From NCBI GenBank assembly GCA_963639765.1, contig CAVHXA010000005.1, positions 54,580 through 118,579 of the forward strand: a DNA stretch of 64,000 bases. The letters are read 5' to 3'. Origin of the DNA: CAVHXA01 sp963639765. GTDB taxonomy: Bacteria; Bacillota; Clostridia; Oscillospirales; Oscillospiraceae. Under the pieces are notes generated by a model. The model saw only the letters and a list, made by a program, of their open reading frames with translations. It made no database searches and had not been told where the DNA came from. This document shows, one piece after another, positions 53,481 to 61,098 of the stretch. The position numbers and the translations under genes are program-made. The stretch's first letter is position 1. Each line of letters starts with the position of its first letter.

Positions 53481-55460
53481 TCAAGAGATGTCAGCTAGGT
53501 CCAAAAATTTATAGCCATTATCTACGATATGGTTTTTTCTTCCGGTAATATTGTCCCCAAGCAAAAGATCAAACATCCTTGCTGTCTGTTCGGCATCCTG
53601 TGGCATTACCTTTATTAATCGTCTGGTTTCCGGATTCATAGTTGTCAGCCACATCATGTTTGGATCGTTTTCACCAAGACCTTTGGAACGAGAAATTGTG
53701 TATTTCATACCGTTCAACTCTGCAATAATCTGATCTCTTTCTTTGTTTGAATATGCAAACCAGGTTTTATCCTTGCAGGTTATTTCAAAAAGGGGAGACT
53801 CCGCAATATATACAAAACCCTTTTCAATTAATGACGGAGTTAAACGGTAAAGCATTGTGAGAATCAATGTCCGTATTTGATAGCCGTCAACATCAGCATC
53901 CGTACATATAATTATTTTGTTCCATCTTAGGGCATTCAGGTCAAAGCTGGACAAATCACGAATTTTCTTTTTGCTAACCTCTACCCCACAGCCGAGCACA
54001 CGCAGAAGGTCCATAATAATCTCAGATTTAAACACTCTGGAGTAATCTGCCTTTAGACAGTTTAAAATTTTACCGCGAACCGGCATTATTCCCTGAAACT
54101 CAGCATTTCTGCTAAGTTTTACGGACCCTAGAGCGGAATCGCCTTCGACAATATATAATTCACGAAGAAGAACATTTTTTGTTCTGCAATCTACAAATTT
54201 TTGAACTCGATTGGATATATTGATATTCATTGACAGCTCTTTTTTCATGTTCAATCGAGTTTTTTCCGCTGTTTCCCTGCTGCGTTTATTGATCAAAACC
54301 TGATCAGCTATTTTGCTGGCTTCAGCAGGATTTTCGATGAAATAGGTCTGAAGTCGGCTTCGAAGAAACTGTGTCATAGCTTCTTGGATAAAACGATTAT
54401 TAATAGCTTTTTTTGTTTGATTCTCATAGGAGGTTGATGTTGAGAAACAGTTAGTTACTAAAATAAGACAATCCGCAATATCATTAAATGTTATTTTAGC
54501 TTCATTTTTATTGTATTTGTTCTGCTGTTTGCAATACGCGTCAAGAGCATAAATAAATGAATTCTTTGCAGCCTTTTCAGGTGCTCCTCCATGTTCGAGC
54601 CAGGACGAATTATGATAGTATTCAATTAGATTAACTGACGGAGAAAAACATACTGCTGCAGATAACTTTACTTTATATTCATCTAGATCTTCGCGATCAC
54701 GTCCCTGGCGTTCTGTTTGCCAGAATTGTGGTGTTGAAATACCCTTATCTCCAACCAGATCGGTAACATAATCCAAGATTCCATTTTCATAGAAATAGTT
54801 TATTTCTTCAAAATGATCATCAACCTCGTAACGCAGAGTAAATGTTAATCCGGCATTCACTACCGCTTGGTGCAGCAATATCTGTTCATAATAACTACGC
54901 GGAATATCCGTATCGGTAAATACCTTTCGATCTGGCTTCCAACGAAATCTGGAGCCCGTTTTTCGCTGCTTTGCAGGTTCTTTTTTTAAACCTCCAATGT
55001 TTTCTCCATATTCAAAGTGAAGTGTATAATGGAAGCCGTCTCGATATATGCTGGCATCAAAATATTCTGAGGAGTATTGTGTTGCGCAGGCTCCAAGCCC
55101 ATTTAATCCAAGAGAGTATTCGTAGTTCTCGCCGGAATTATTGCTATATTTTCCTCCAGCGTATAATTCGCAGAAAACCAACTCCCAATTATATTTCCCT
55201 TCAGTTTCATTCCAATCAACTGGACAGCCACGACCGAAATCTTCGACCTGAACAGATCCGTCATGAAAACATGTAACAATAACAAGATTGCCGTAGCCTT
55301 CTCGCGCCTCATCAATAGCATTTGATAAAATTTCAAATACCGCGTGTTCACATCCTTCAAGTCCATCAGACCCAAATATAACAGATGGACGTTTTCTGAC
55401 ACGATCTGCTCCCTTAAGAGCTGTAATACTTTCGTTCCCATAATTTTGTGCTTTCTTCAT
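53481..55460 (-). CDS. parE: Type II topoisomerase subunit B (ParE/GyrB-like, divergent)
   Basis: 659 residues from ATG 55458-55460. GHKL ATPase domain with EILSNAIDEA (Asn for magnesium), DFGRGCPVD and LGLNGLGACA. Transducer domain follows, then TOPRIM with EGDSALG and TDADVDGYQI. The second Gly of EGDSAGG and the His of DGxHI are changed. Pairs with the subunit A gene immediately downstream. Confidence 0.86.
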   Translation of the reverse strand: MKKAQNYGNESITALKGADRVRKRPSVIFGSDGLEGCEHAVFEILSNAIDEAREGYGNLVIVTCFHDGSVQVEDFGRGCPVDWNETEGKYNWELVFCELYAGGKYSNNSGENYEYSLGLNGLGACATQYSSEYFDASIYRDGFHYTLHFEYGENIGGLKKEPAKQRKTGSRFRWKPDRKVFTDTDIPRSYYEQILLHQAVVNAGLTFTLRYEVDDHFEEINYFYENGILDYVTDLVGDKGISTPQFWQTERQGRDREDLDEYKVKLSAAVCFSPSVNLIEYYHNSSWLEHGGAPEKAAKNSFIYALDAYCKQQNKYNKNEAKITFNDIADCLILVTNCFSTSTSYENQTKKAINNRFIQEAMTQFLRSRLQTYFIENPAEASKIADQVLINKRSRETAEKTRLNMKKELSMNINISNRVQKFVDCRTKNVLLRELYIVEGDSALGSVKLSRNAEFQGIMPVRGKILNCLKADYSRVFKSEIIMDLLRVLGCGVEVSKKKIRDLSSFDLNALRWNKIIICTDADVDGYQIRTLILTMLYRLTPSLIEKGFVYIAESPLFEITCKDKTWFAYSNKERDQIIAELNGMKYTISRSKGLGENDPNMMWLTTMNPETRRLIKVMPQDAEQTARMFDLLLGDNITGRKNHIVDNGYKFLDLADIS

Positions 55461-55494
55461 GGCGTCCTCACAATATATCGTGTTATATGCTGCA

Positions 55495-55523
55495 AGTATA
55501 CTTTCTGATAAGAAAAAAGTCAA
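55495..55523 (-). promoter_or_regulatory. Promoter of the parE-parC operon
   Basis: Minus strand TTGACT (55518-55523), 17-base spacer, TATACT (55495-55500). Confidence 0.8.
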
Positions 55524-55575
55524 TGCCCGGGCTTGCCAGTATAAAACAGGCCTATTGCTAAAGCAACGTTTGAAT

Positions 55576-56280
55576 TTACCAGTTTGAAAGCGGATAATGC
55601 TGAATTGCCCCAAAAGTTTTGCTTTTTAAATCAGGGTACTGTAAACTTAATTTGGAAATCAGCTCTTTGATTTCTTGACGGCGAGTATGCTTGTCTGCAG
55701 GACAGATGTTTTTGATAACAGGCAGTTTTAACTGCTGAGCAAGATTAATCAGTGCTTTTTCTCCCACATATAATAGTGGACGAATCTGGATTACCTTGCT
55801 GCGATCAAGATATGTTACGGGTTCGAAGCAGCTGATACGTCCTTCATAAAACAAGGAAAGATAAAATGTTTCTATTGCGTCGTCCATATGGTGACCGAGG
55901 GCGATTTTAGAAATACCTCTAGAGGCAATTGTATTATGCAGAGCGCCACGGCGCATCTTTGCACACAAGGAACAAGGGTTGTGTTCCTTCCTGACATCAA
56001 AAACAATCTGGCTAATATTTGTATGAATGATGCTGAAAGGTACATTTATGGCTTCACAATAAGTTTGGATGGGAGAAAAATCCATTCCATTGAAACCCAG
56101 GTCCACTGTAAAAGCTTCCAATGTAAAGCTTTTAGGGAAGTAGGGTTGAATTCCTGCCATTAGCGTTAATAAGCCCAGCGAATCCTTTCCACCGGAAACA
56201 CCTATGGCAATTCTATCACCGTTACTTATCATATTATAATCTTCTATGCAGCGACGAACCAATCCCATAAGTTTTTGCAT
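55576..56280 (-). CDS. TtcA-like tRNA sulfurtransferase (PP-loop ATPase)
   Basis: 234 residues from ATG 56278-56280 (AAAGGAATT upstream). P-loop SGGKDS (29-34), Fe-S ligand pair CSLCAKMRRGAL, and third Cys in NICPADKHTRRQEIK match the TtcA/TtuA class that adenylates and thiolates tRNA bases. Which base is modified (C32 or another) is not decided by sequence. The parE promoter lies just within or before its 3' flank. Confidence 0.85.
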   Translation of the reverse strand: MQKLMGLVRRCIEDYNMISNGDRIAIGVSGGKDSLGLLTLMAGIQPYFPKSFTLEAFTVDLGFNGMDFSPIQTYCEAINVPFSIIHTNISQIVFDVRKEHNPCSLCAKMRRGALHNTIASRGISKIALGHHMDDAIETFYLSLFYEGRISCFEPVTYLDRSKVIQIRPLLYVGEKALINLAQQLKLPVIKNICPADKHTRRQEIKELISKLSLQYPDLKSKTFGAIQHYPLSNW

Positions 56281-56389
56281 AATTGAATTCCTTTTAAAAA
56301 TTTGAAAGTGAGAAAACACGAGCATTCTGTAGAATATAAGAGTATTCACGAGATCTTTTTATAAAACACAAATTTCTAAATGAATGTTG

Positions 56390-56418
56390 TTGACAGTTAA
56401 AGGTGACCATGGTATAAA
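56390..56418 (+). promoter_or_regulatory. Promoter of rplM-rpsI
   Basis: Consensus TTGACA (56390-56395), 17-base spacer, TATAAA (56413-56418). Very strong, as expected for ribosomal protein genes. Confidence 0.92.
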
Positions 56419-56421
56419 AGG

Positions 56422-56615
56422 AATGCGCGTTTCAAACGGTATTCTACGCGCTCACAGGTTGCCTGTCAAGCGTTGCCTGTGGCTCCATGTCAAGGGGCGA
56501 TTATATTTCGAAGGTGGTTCAAATTTCGCAGAATGTGTTGTGGCCTGCCGCTGCAAGAACGGTGTCAAGCCACAGCACATTTGGATTAAGAAATAATAGG
56601 AATCCCTTCAATCAG
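56422..56615 (+). ncRNA. Long structured rplM leader (L13-leader-like)
   Basis: About 200-base untranslated leader before rplM. It begins with GCGCG..CGCGC pairing and contains further GC-rich inverted segments (for example CACAGGTTGCC / GTTGCCTGTGG). The position suits an autoregulatory L13 leader; a family match was not computed. Confidence 0.5.
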
Positions 56616-56626
56616 GAGGAAACACC

Positions 56627-57058
56627 ATGTCCACAACAATGGCAAAGATTGAAACTGTCGAGCGGAAATGGTACGTTCTTGATGCTGCAGGAAAGCCTTT
56701 AGGTCGTACAGCAGTTACTGCAGCAAAGCTGCTTCGTGGTAAACACAAGAGCGACTATACTCCAAATGTCGATTGCGGAGATTATGTTATCATTATCAAT
56801 GCAGACAGGGCCATTCTTACCGGTAAGAAACTGGAACAAAAGATCTACTATCGACACACTGGTTGGATCGGCGGTTTAAAGGAAGTCAAATATCGCAACC
56901 TGATGGAACAACGTCCTGAATTCGCGATGGAGCTGGCTATTAAAGGTATGCTTCCCAAGAACACATTGGGGCGAAATGCTCTGAAACGGTGCCGTATTTT
57001 TTCTGGTGAAGAGCATCCACATGCTGCACAAAAGCCTGAGCCTTGGGTTCTGGACTAA
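56627..57058 (+). CDS. rplM: 50S ribosomal protein L13
   Basis: 143 residues: KWYVLDAAGKPLGRTAVTAA, GDYVIIINADRAILTGKK, GMLPKNTLGRNALKR. ATG 56627 after AGGAGGAAACACC. Followed by rpsI after 15 bases. Confidence 0.97.
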   Translation: MSTTMAKIETVERKWYVLDAAGKPLGRTAVTAAKLLRGKHKSDYTPNVDCGDYVIIINADRAILTGKKLEQKIYYRHTGWIGGLKEVKYRNLMEQRPEFAMELAIKGMLPKNTLGRNALKRCRIFSGEEHPHAAQKPEPWVLD

Positions 57059-57073
57059 ACAGGAGGGAATAAA

Positions 57074-57481
57074 ATGTACGAAAGCAAAAGGCCCTATAAG
57101 TACGGTACAGGTCGGCGTAAATCCTCTGTAGCACGGGTGCGCTTAATTGAAGGTGGAACTGGATCAATTACGATTAACAATCGCGATATTGATAATTACT
57201 TTGGTTTGGACACCCTTAAGGTATTGGTTCGGCAGCCGTTGGTTGCTACCGATCTTCTTGGAAAAGTTGACATTGTTTGCACTGTGACTGGCGGTGGAGT
57301 TACCGGTCAGGCTGGTGCGATTCGGCACGGTATAGCTCGTGCTCTTTTGAAATTAAACAATGGTGAGTATCGGTCTGTGCTGAAGGCAGCTGGTTATTTG
57401 ACACGTGATCCAAGAATGAAAGAACGTAAAAAGTACGGTCTCAAAGCCGCTCGTCGCGCTCCGCAGTTCTCCAAGAGATAA
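57074..57481 (+). CDS. rpsI: 30S ribosomal protein S9
   Basis: 135 residues with YKYGTGRRKSSVARVRL and the conserved C-terminus KKYGLKAARRAPQFSKR that reaches the decoding centre. Terminator follows within 35 bases, then the mobile element. Confidence 0.97.
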   Translation: MYESKRPYKYGTGRRKSSVARVRLIEGGTGSITINNRDIDNYFGLDTLKVLVRQPLVATDLLGKVDIVCTVTGGGVTGQAGAIRHGIARALLKLNNGEYRSVLKAAGYLTRDPRMKERKKYGLKAARRAPQFSKR

Positions 57482-57512
57482 TTGGACGCGATTTTACAAT
57501 CGAAAAGCTCGA

Positions 57513-57546
57513 AAAACCCCGGAAAATCAACACTTTCCGGGGTTTT
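57513..57546 (+). terminator. rplM-rpsI terminator
   Basis: 13-bp stem AAAACCCCGGAAA / TTTCCGGGGTTTT with an 8-base loop; the T-run is part of the 3' arm. Confidence 0.93.
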
Positions 57547-57830
57547 CTTGTATCCAAATGCGCTGATTATGTTTGTCCGAATTTGAAGTGATTTGTCCTG
57601 ATTTGACCTCAAAATCCGGGGCTAGAGATGGGATAACTCGTGTTTTTCGAGCCTTTGGGGCTATAAACTTTTTGCCTTTTACAGGGGTGTGAAGAGGTAT
57701 CTTGCAGGCGATTTTTGAAGTTCAAATTGCCACAGAAGTCACGACTTCGGTATTGGAATTTCGTACCGGATTTTTTCAGATAGTCTGTTGTGGTTTGTCA
57801 TAATTTAATAGGTTTTATATGCTGATGACA

Positions 57831-57875
57831 GCGTCAATCCAACTCCGATTACGGAGACAGGTTGGCGCTTTTTTT
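57831..57875 (+). terminator. Hairpin plus T-run before the ICE genes
   Basis: Inner CTCCG-ATTA-CGGAG, outer CCAA/TTGG and GCG/CGC pairing, then seven T. May terminate or attenuate transcription entering the element. Confidence 0.65.
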
Positions 57876-57993
57876 GTGCGAACAATGAGCCAAAGTCCAA
57901 GCTTGCTTGAGACCTTGGCGAATGTCGCGACAACGAGGAAAATCGCAAAGCGTGTTTTCCGTAGTTGCCCATTTTTGAGGAGGATAAAATGCC

Positions 57994-58212
57994 ATGATCG
58001 ATACATTCGCGGACGGTGGGCCTAAGGACTGCCGCTGCTGTTATTACTACGAGAAGAAGAGCGGCTGTTTGCTGCCGAATTGTTTCTACACACAGCCTGA
58101 AAAGAAAAAGAACAGGAATGAATGCGACGGATGCCCCTACAGGACATACGGCCCTTGCATCGGCTGGTGCACGCAGGAGATTCTTCGCTCCGTAAGGAGG
58201 TGTGCCAAATGA
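57994..58212 (+). CDS. Small Cys-rich protein of the mobile element
   Basis: 72 residues with ten cysteines in CRCCYYYEKKSGCLLPNC and NECDGCPYRTYGPCIGWC, suggesting metal binding. GAGGAG precedes the start, and the stop overlaps the RepA-like start (ATGA). Similar short Cys-rich genes precede replication-initiator genes in Firmicute ICEs; specific role unknown. Confidence 0.6.
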   Translation: MIDTFADGGPKDCRCCYYYEKKSGCLLPNCFYTQPEKKKNRNECDGCPYRTYGPCIGWCTQEILRSVRRCAK

Positions 58213-58805
58213 CGCTTGATTATTTCTATGGTGCGCAGGCAGACCTGTTTACCTTCTACCGCATCCACAAGGCGCTGTTCACGGAGGAACGCTTCAAGCC
58301 TATTTCAGCGGAGGCGAAAATCCTTTACGGTATCCTGCTTGACCGCATGAGCCTGAGCCAGAGAAACGGTTGGCTGGATGAGGATAACCGCGTCTTCATC
58401 ATCTTCACGCTGGATGAGGTTATGGACGCCATCGGCTGTGCCGACCAGAAAGCTAAGAAGCTGTTAAGTGAGCTGGAAAATAAAGCAGGTCTCATTGAGA
58501 GAAAGCGCCAGGGACTTGGAAAGCCCAATCTCATCTATGTCAAAAACTTTGTGGATAACCCTGTGGGCAATCCTGACGGAACGCAGGAATCACGAATCAA
58601 GAGTCGTGAAAATCACGATTCAGGAACAGTGAAAATCACGAATCCAGAATCCCGAAAATCACAGAGTAATAATACTGAGATAAATAATACTGATTTTCAA
58701 CAGTGCAGTAGAAAGCAATCCGTTCTTGCAAGGCTCCACACGCCGACACCACCGAGAAACGACAAAGCAGCGCCGACCAAGAGCGCGGAAAGGGATTTGA
58801 TATGA
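58209..58805 (+). CDS. RepA_N-type replication initiator, C-terminally truncated
   Basis: 198 residues from ATG 58209 (GGAGGTG upstream). Residues about 1-115 are the RepA_N initiator domain (FYRIHKALFTEERFKPISAE, EVMDAIGCADQKAKKLLSEL). Such initiators in ICEs and plasmids usually have 250-350 residues with a second conserved C-terminal domain. Here the chain ends soon after a Ser/Asn-rich linker, so it looks shortened. Stop overlaps the TTRAP gene by ATGA. Confidence 0.75.
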   Translation: MTLDYFYGAQADLFTFYRIHKALFTEERFKPISAEAKILYGILLDRMSLSQRNGWLDEDNRVFIIFTLDEVMDAIGCADQKAKKLLSELENKAGLIERKRQGLGKPNLIYVKNFVDNPVGNPDGTQESRIKSRENHDSGTVKITNPESRKSQSNNTEINNTDFQQCSRKQSVLARLHTPTPPRNDKAAPTKSAERDLI

Positions 58806-59020
58806 TGAATTTTACGAATGACGAGCTGAATCTCATGTGCATCTACAGCGCCGGAGGAAACCGAGCTGATCTGGTGGAAAAGCTTACGGAAATGAAGCAT
58901 TATCTGGAAAAGGATGAAACAGAGCTGCTGACGCTTACAGAGTCAGCACTCGAAAAGCTCTCTAAGATGAGCGATGAGGAATTTGAGAAGCTGGAGCTTT
59001 ATCCAGACTTTGATGTGTGA
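58802..59020 (+). CDS. Transposon-transfer assisting protein (TTRAP family)
   Basis: 72 residues. FTNDELNLMCIYSAGGNRAD, a middle YLEKDETELLTLTESALEKL and the end SDEEFEKLELYPDFDV match the TTRAP family found in conjugative elements of Clostridia. The biochemical role of the family is not known. Confidence 0.8.
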   Translation: MMNFTNDELNLMCIYSAGGNRADLVEKLTEMKHYLEKDETELLTLTESALEKLSKMSDEEFEKLELYPDFDV

Positions 59021-59027
59021 TGTTACA

Positions 59028-59059
59028 AAAGATTTTTGCAGTAAACCGCAAAAATCTTT
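59028..59059. repeat. Hairpin repeat 1 upstream of the ATPase gene
   Basis: Perfect 12-bp inverted repeat AAAGATTTTTGC / GCAAAAATCTTT around loop AGTAAACC. Same loop and arm core as hairpin 2 at 59101-59140. Confidence 0.85.
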
Positions 59060-59069
59060 CATACAGTAG

Positions 59070-59098
59070 TTGTAAACGAGCTCTGAACGGGGTATAAT
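59070..59098 (+). promoter_or_regulatory. Promoter of the DUF4143 ATPase gene
   Basis: TTGTAA (59070-59075), 17-base spacer, TATAAT (59093-59098), placed exactly between the two hairpin repeats. Confidence 0.8.
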
Positions 59099-59100
59099 CC

Positions 59101-59140
59101 TATTGAAGATTTCTGCAGTAAACCGCAAAAATCTTCAATA
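59101..59140. repeat. Hairpin repeat 2 upstream of the ATPase gene
   Basis: 16-bp inverted repeat (15 pairs) from TATTGAAGATTTCTGC to GCAAAAATCTTCAATA around the same loop AGTAAACC. It covers the start of the transcript and ends one base before the GGAGG ribosome binding site. Confidence 0.85.
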
Positions 59141-59153
59141 GGAGGTGCTATGT

Positions 59154-60407
59154 ATGGAAATTAAAAGAGATCGCTACCTGAATACGCTCATCAGCAAGGA
59201 ACATAACGGTCTTATTAAAGTCATAACTGGTATGCGCAGGTGCGGCAAGTCTTATCTTCTCTTTACGCTTTTTAAGGAGCATCTGCTGTCAGAGGGAGTA
59301 GATGAAGATCACATCATTGAAATAGCTTTTGATGCTTTTGAAAACAAGAAATATCGCGATCCGGATGTGCTGTATCCATATCTGAAGGAGCAGATTAAAG
59401 ATGATGCGATGTATTATGTACTGCTTGACGAGGTACAGCTGCTGGGTGAATTTGAATCTATTCTCAATAGCCTGATACGCATGAAAAATGTGGACGTATA
59501 TGTAACCGGAAGTAATGCCCGTTTCCTTTCCAAGGATGTTATTACTGAGTTCAGAGGCCGTGGCGATGAAGTGCATATGCATCCTTTAAGCTTTGCAGAA
59601 TTCATGTCAGTCTATCAGGGTACAAAGCAGGACGGATGGAATGAGTATATGCTCTATGGCGGTATTCCGCTGGTACTTGAGTTTACCACTCCTGATCAGA
59701 AAATTGCATTTTTGAAATCTCTCTTTGAGGAAACCTATATTTCGGATATCGTTGGCAGGCATAATATTCGCAACAAGGCAGAATTAGAGGAACTTTTGAA
59801 TATTCTGTCCTCGGCGATTGGTTCTCTGACTAATCCGGAAAAACTGTCAGCGACATTTCAAACGGTTAAGAAAAAGAAGATTAGCAATTCGACAATCAAG
59901 CGGTATATTGACTATCTCTGTGATTCCTTCCTGATTGACAGCGCAATTCGATATGATGTGAAGGGAAAGAAATACATTGATACGCCGGTAAAGTATTATT
60001 TTACGGATATGGGACTTCGCAATGCCAGGTTGAATTTCCGTCAGATTGAAGAAACCCACAGCATGGAGAATATCATCTTCAATGAGCTGAAAATGAGGGG
60101 CTTCAATGTGGATGTAGGTGTTATCGTGCAGTACGACACCAATGAGAAAGGTAACAGCATCCGTAAGCAGCTGGAAATTGATTTTGTCTGCAACCAGGGC
60201 TCCAAGCGCTACTATATCCAGTCTGCTTATGCGATTCCTGATCAGGCTAAAATGGAGCAGGAGCAAAGATCTTTGATGCTGACTGGAGATTTCTTCAAGC
60301 GAATTATCATTACCAAAGACACGCCTGCACCATATTATAATGAGTCCGGTGTGTTGATTATGAGTGTTTATGACTTTCTGCTGAATGAGAACAGCCTAGA
60401 GAACTAA
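59154..60407 (+). CDS. AAA ATPase with DUF4143 domain
   Basis: 417 residues from ATG 59154, GGAGG at 59141-59145. Walker A GMRRCGKSY (26-34), Walker B-type YVLLDEVQLL, sensor VTGSNARFLS, then a winged helix and the DUF4143 C-terminal region with a nuclease-like EIDFVCNQGSKRYYIQ segment. Common in gut bacteria, often mobile; function unknown. It has its own promoter with twin hairpins and interrupts the usual ICE gene order, so it may be a later insertion. Confidence 0.85.
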   Translation: MEIKRDRYLNTLISKEHNGLIKVITGMRRCGKSYLLFTLFKEHLLSEGVDEDHIIEIAFDAFENKKYRDPDVLYPYLKEQIKDDAMYYVLLDEVQLLGEFESILNSLIRMKNVDVYVTGSNARFLSKDVITEFRGRGDEVHMHPLSFAEFMSVYQGTKQDGWNEYMLYGGIPLVLEFTTPDQKIAFLKSLFEETYISDIVGRHNIRNKAELEELLNILSSAIGSLTNPEKLSATFQTVKKKKISNSTIKRYIDYLCDSFLIDSAIRYDVKGKKYIDTPVKYYFTDMGLRNARLNFRQIEETHSMENIIFNELKMRGFNVDVGVIVQYDTNEKGNSIRKQLEIDFVCNQGSKRYYIQSAYAIPDQAKMEQEQRSLMLTGDFFKRIIITKDTPAPYYNESGVLIMSVYDFLLNENSLEN

Positions 60408-60412
60408 GAAGC

Positions 60413-60619
60413 ATGGGTAAGAACAACAAGGTCTGCCCCAACTGTGGACGCAAAATGAAACAGCAGTTTATCGGACTTCAGCATTGTAAATGTGGAATGA
60501 GTTGGAAAAGAAATATCGGCTTTTTTGAACGGACACCGGATATGGTGTTTTGTCTCAGACGCAACATGCCTGGGAGAAAGCCGAGCCGGATTATTGAAAT
60601 TAGGTACAAACAGAAATAA
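60413..60619 (+). CDS. Small zinc-ribbon protein
   Basis: 68 residues with CPNCGRKM and HCKCGMSW, a likely four-Cys zinc ribbon, and a basic C-terminus. Starts five bases after the ATPase stop. No family I can name; it resembles short accessory proteins of Clostridial conjugative elements. Confidence 0.55.
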   Translation: MGKNNKVCPNCGRKMKQQFIGLQHCKCGMSWKRNIGFFERTPDMVFCLRRNMPGRKPSRIIEIRYKQK

Positions 60620-61098
60620 GAGATTCACATGAATCAACATTTCTTAAAAACGAGTATGGTATCGGCGGTCATTCTCATGCAGTATCCGGCTCCGATCACA
60701 GTGGTGAAGACCACAGTGCTAGGGGCATGAAGCTGCAAAAGGCAGGATGCGCCGATGTGGAGCTTAACTGGATGCGGGTAGCAGAACGTATTACAGCTCT
60801 GATTCGGAAAGACCACTATCTTACGTCTGAGCAGAAGGAACAGCTTGCAAAGCGCCAGCAGGAAGAGGAGCTTTCAAAGTATGACCTGGGCTACGGTGCA
60901 ATGGGCAACGGCCTTACCGTCTGGAACCGCAAGGAACAAGAGCACGGCGATTATAAGACAGTTGCGCACATTGATGCAGATCGCAGTGTGACCTTCTATG
61001 ATGACAACCTGCCGGATGCCATCCGTGAGCGCATTCAAGAGGTTGCGAGAACTGCCGATCTGACAGTTTCCGAAACGCAGGACACAGCTATTTCGTAG
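60604..61098 (+). pseudogene. Fragment of the large ICE methylase-helicase protein (5' piece)
   Basis: Open frame of about 165 codons with no start at its head. It translates to FLKNEYGIGGHSHAVSGSDH and later KYDLGYGAMGNGLTVWNR, with DYKTVAHIDADRSVTFYDD. These blocks recur in the very large proteins of Clostridial ICEs. The frame stops at 61098. The next conserved block (SYFVEHPEM) begins a few bases before that stop in another frame. So the piece is a remnant cut at both ends. Confidence 0.75.

Larger units (their letters stand above)
57482..57993. other. Non-coding junction between rpsI and the mobile element
   Basis: About 510 bases. It holds the rpsI terminator (57513-57546) and a second hairpin with T-run (57831-57875) before the first ICE gene. 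No convincing ORF. The left attachment site would be expected here or in the rpsI 3' end, but its partner is outside the window. Confidence 0.55.

Noticed and set aside
57819..58025. Small plus-strand ORF before the ICE genes
   Set aside because: It runs through the hairpin and T-run at 57831-57875 and lacks a convincing ribosome binding site.
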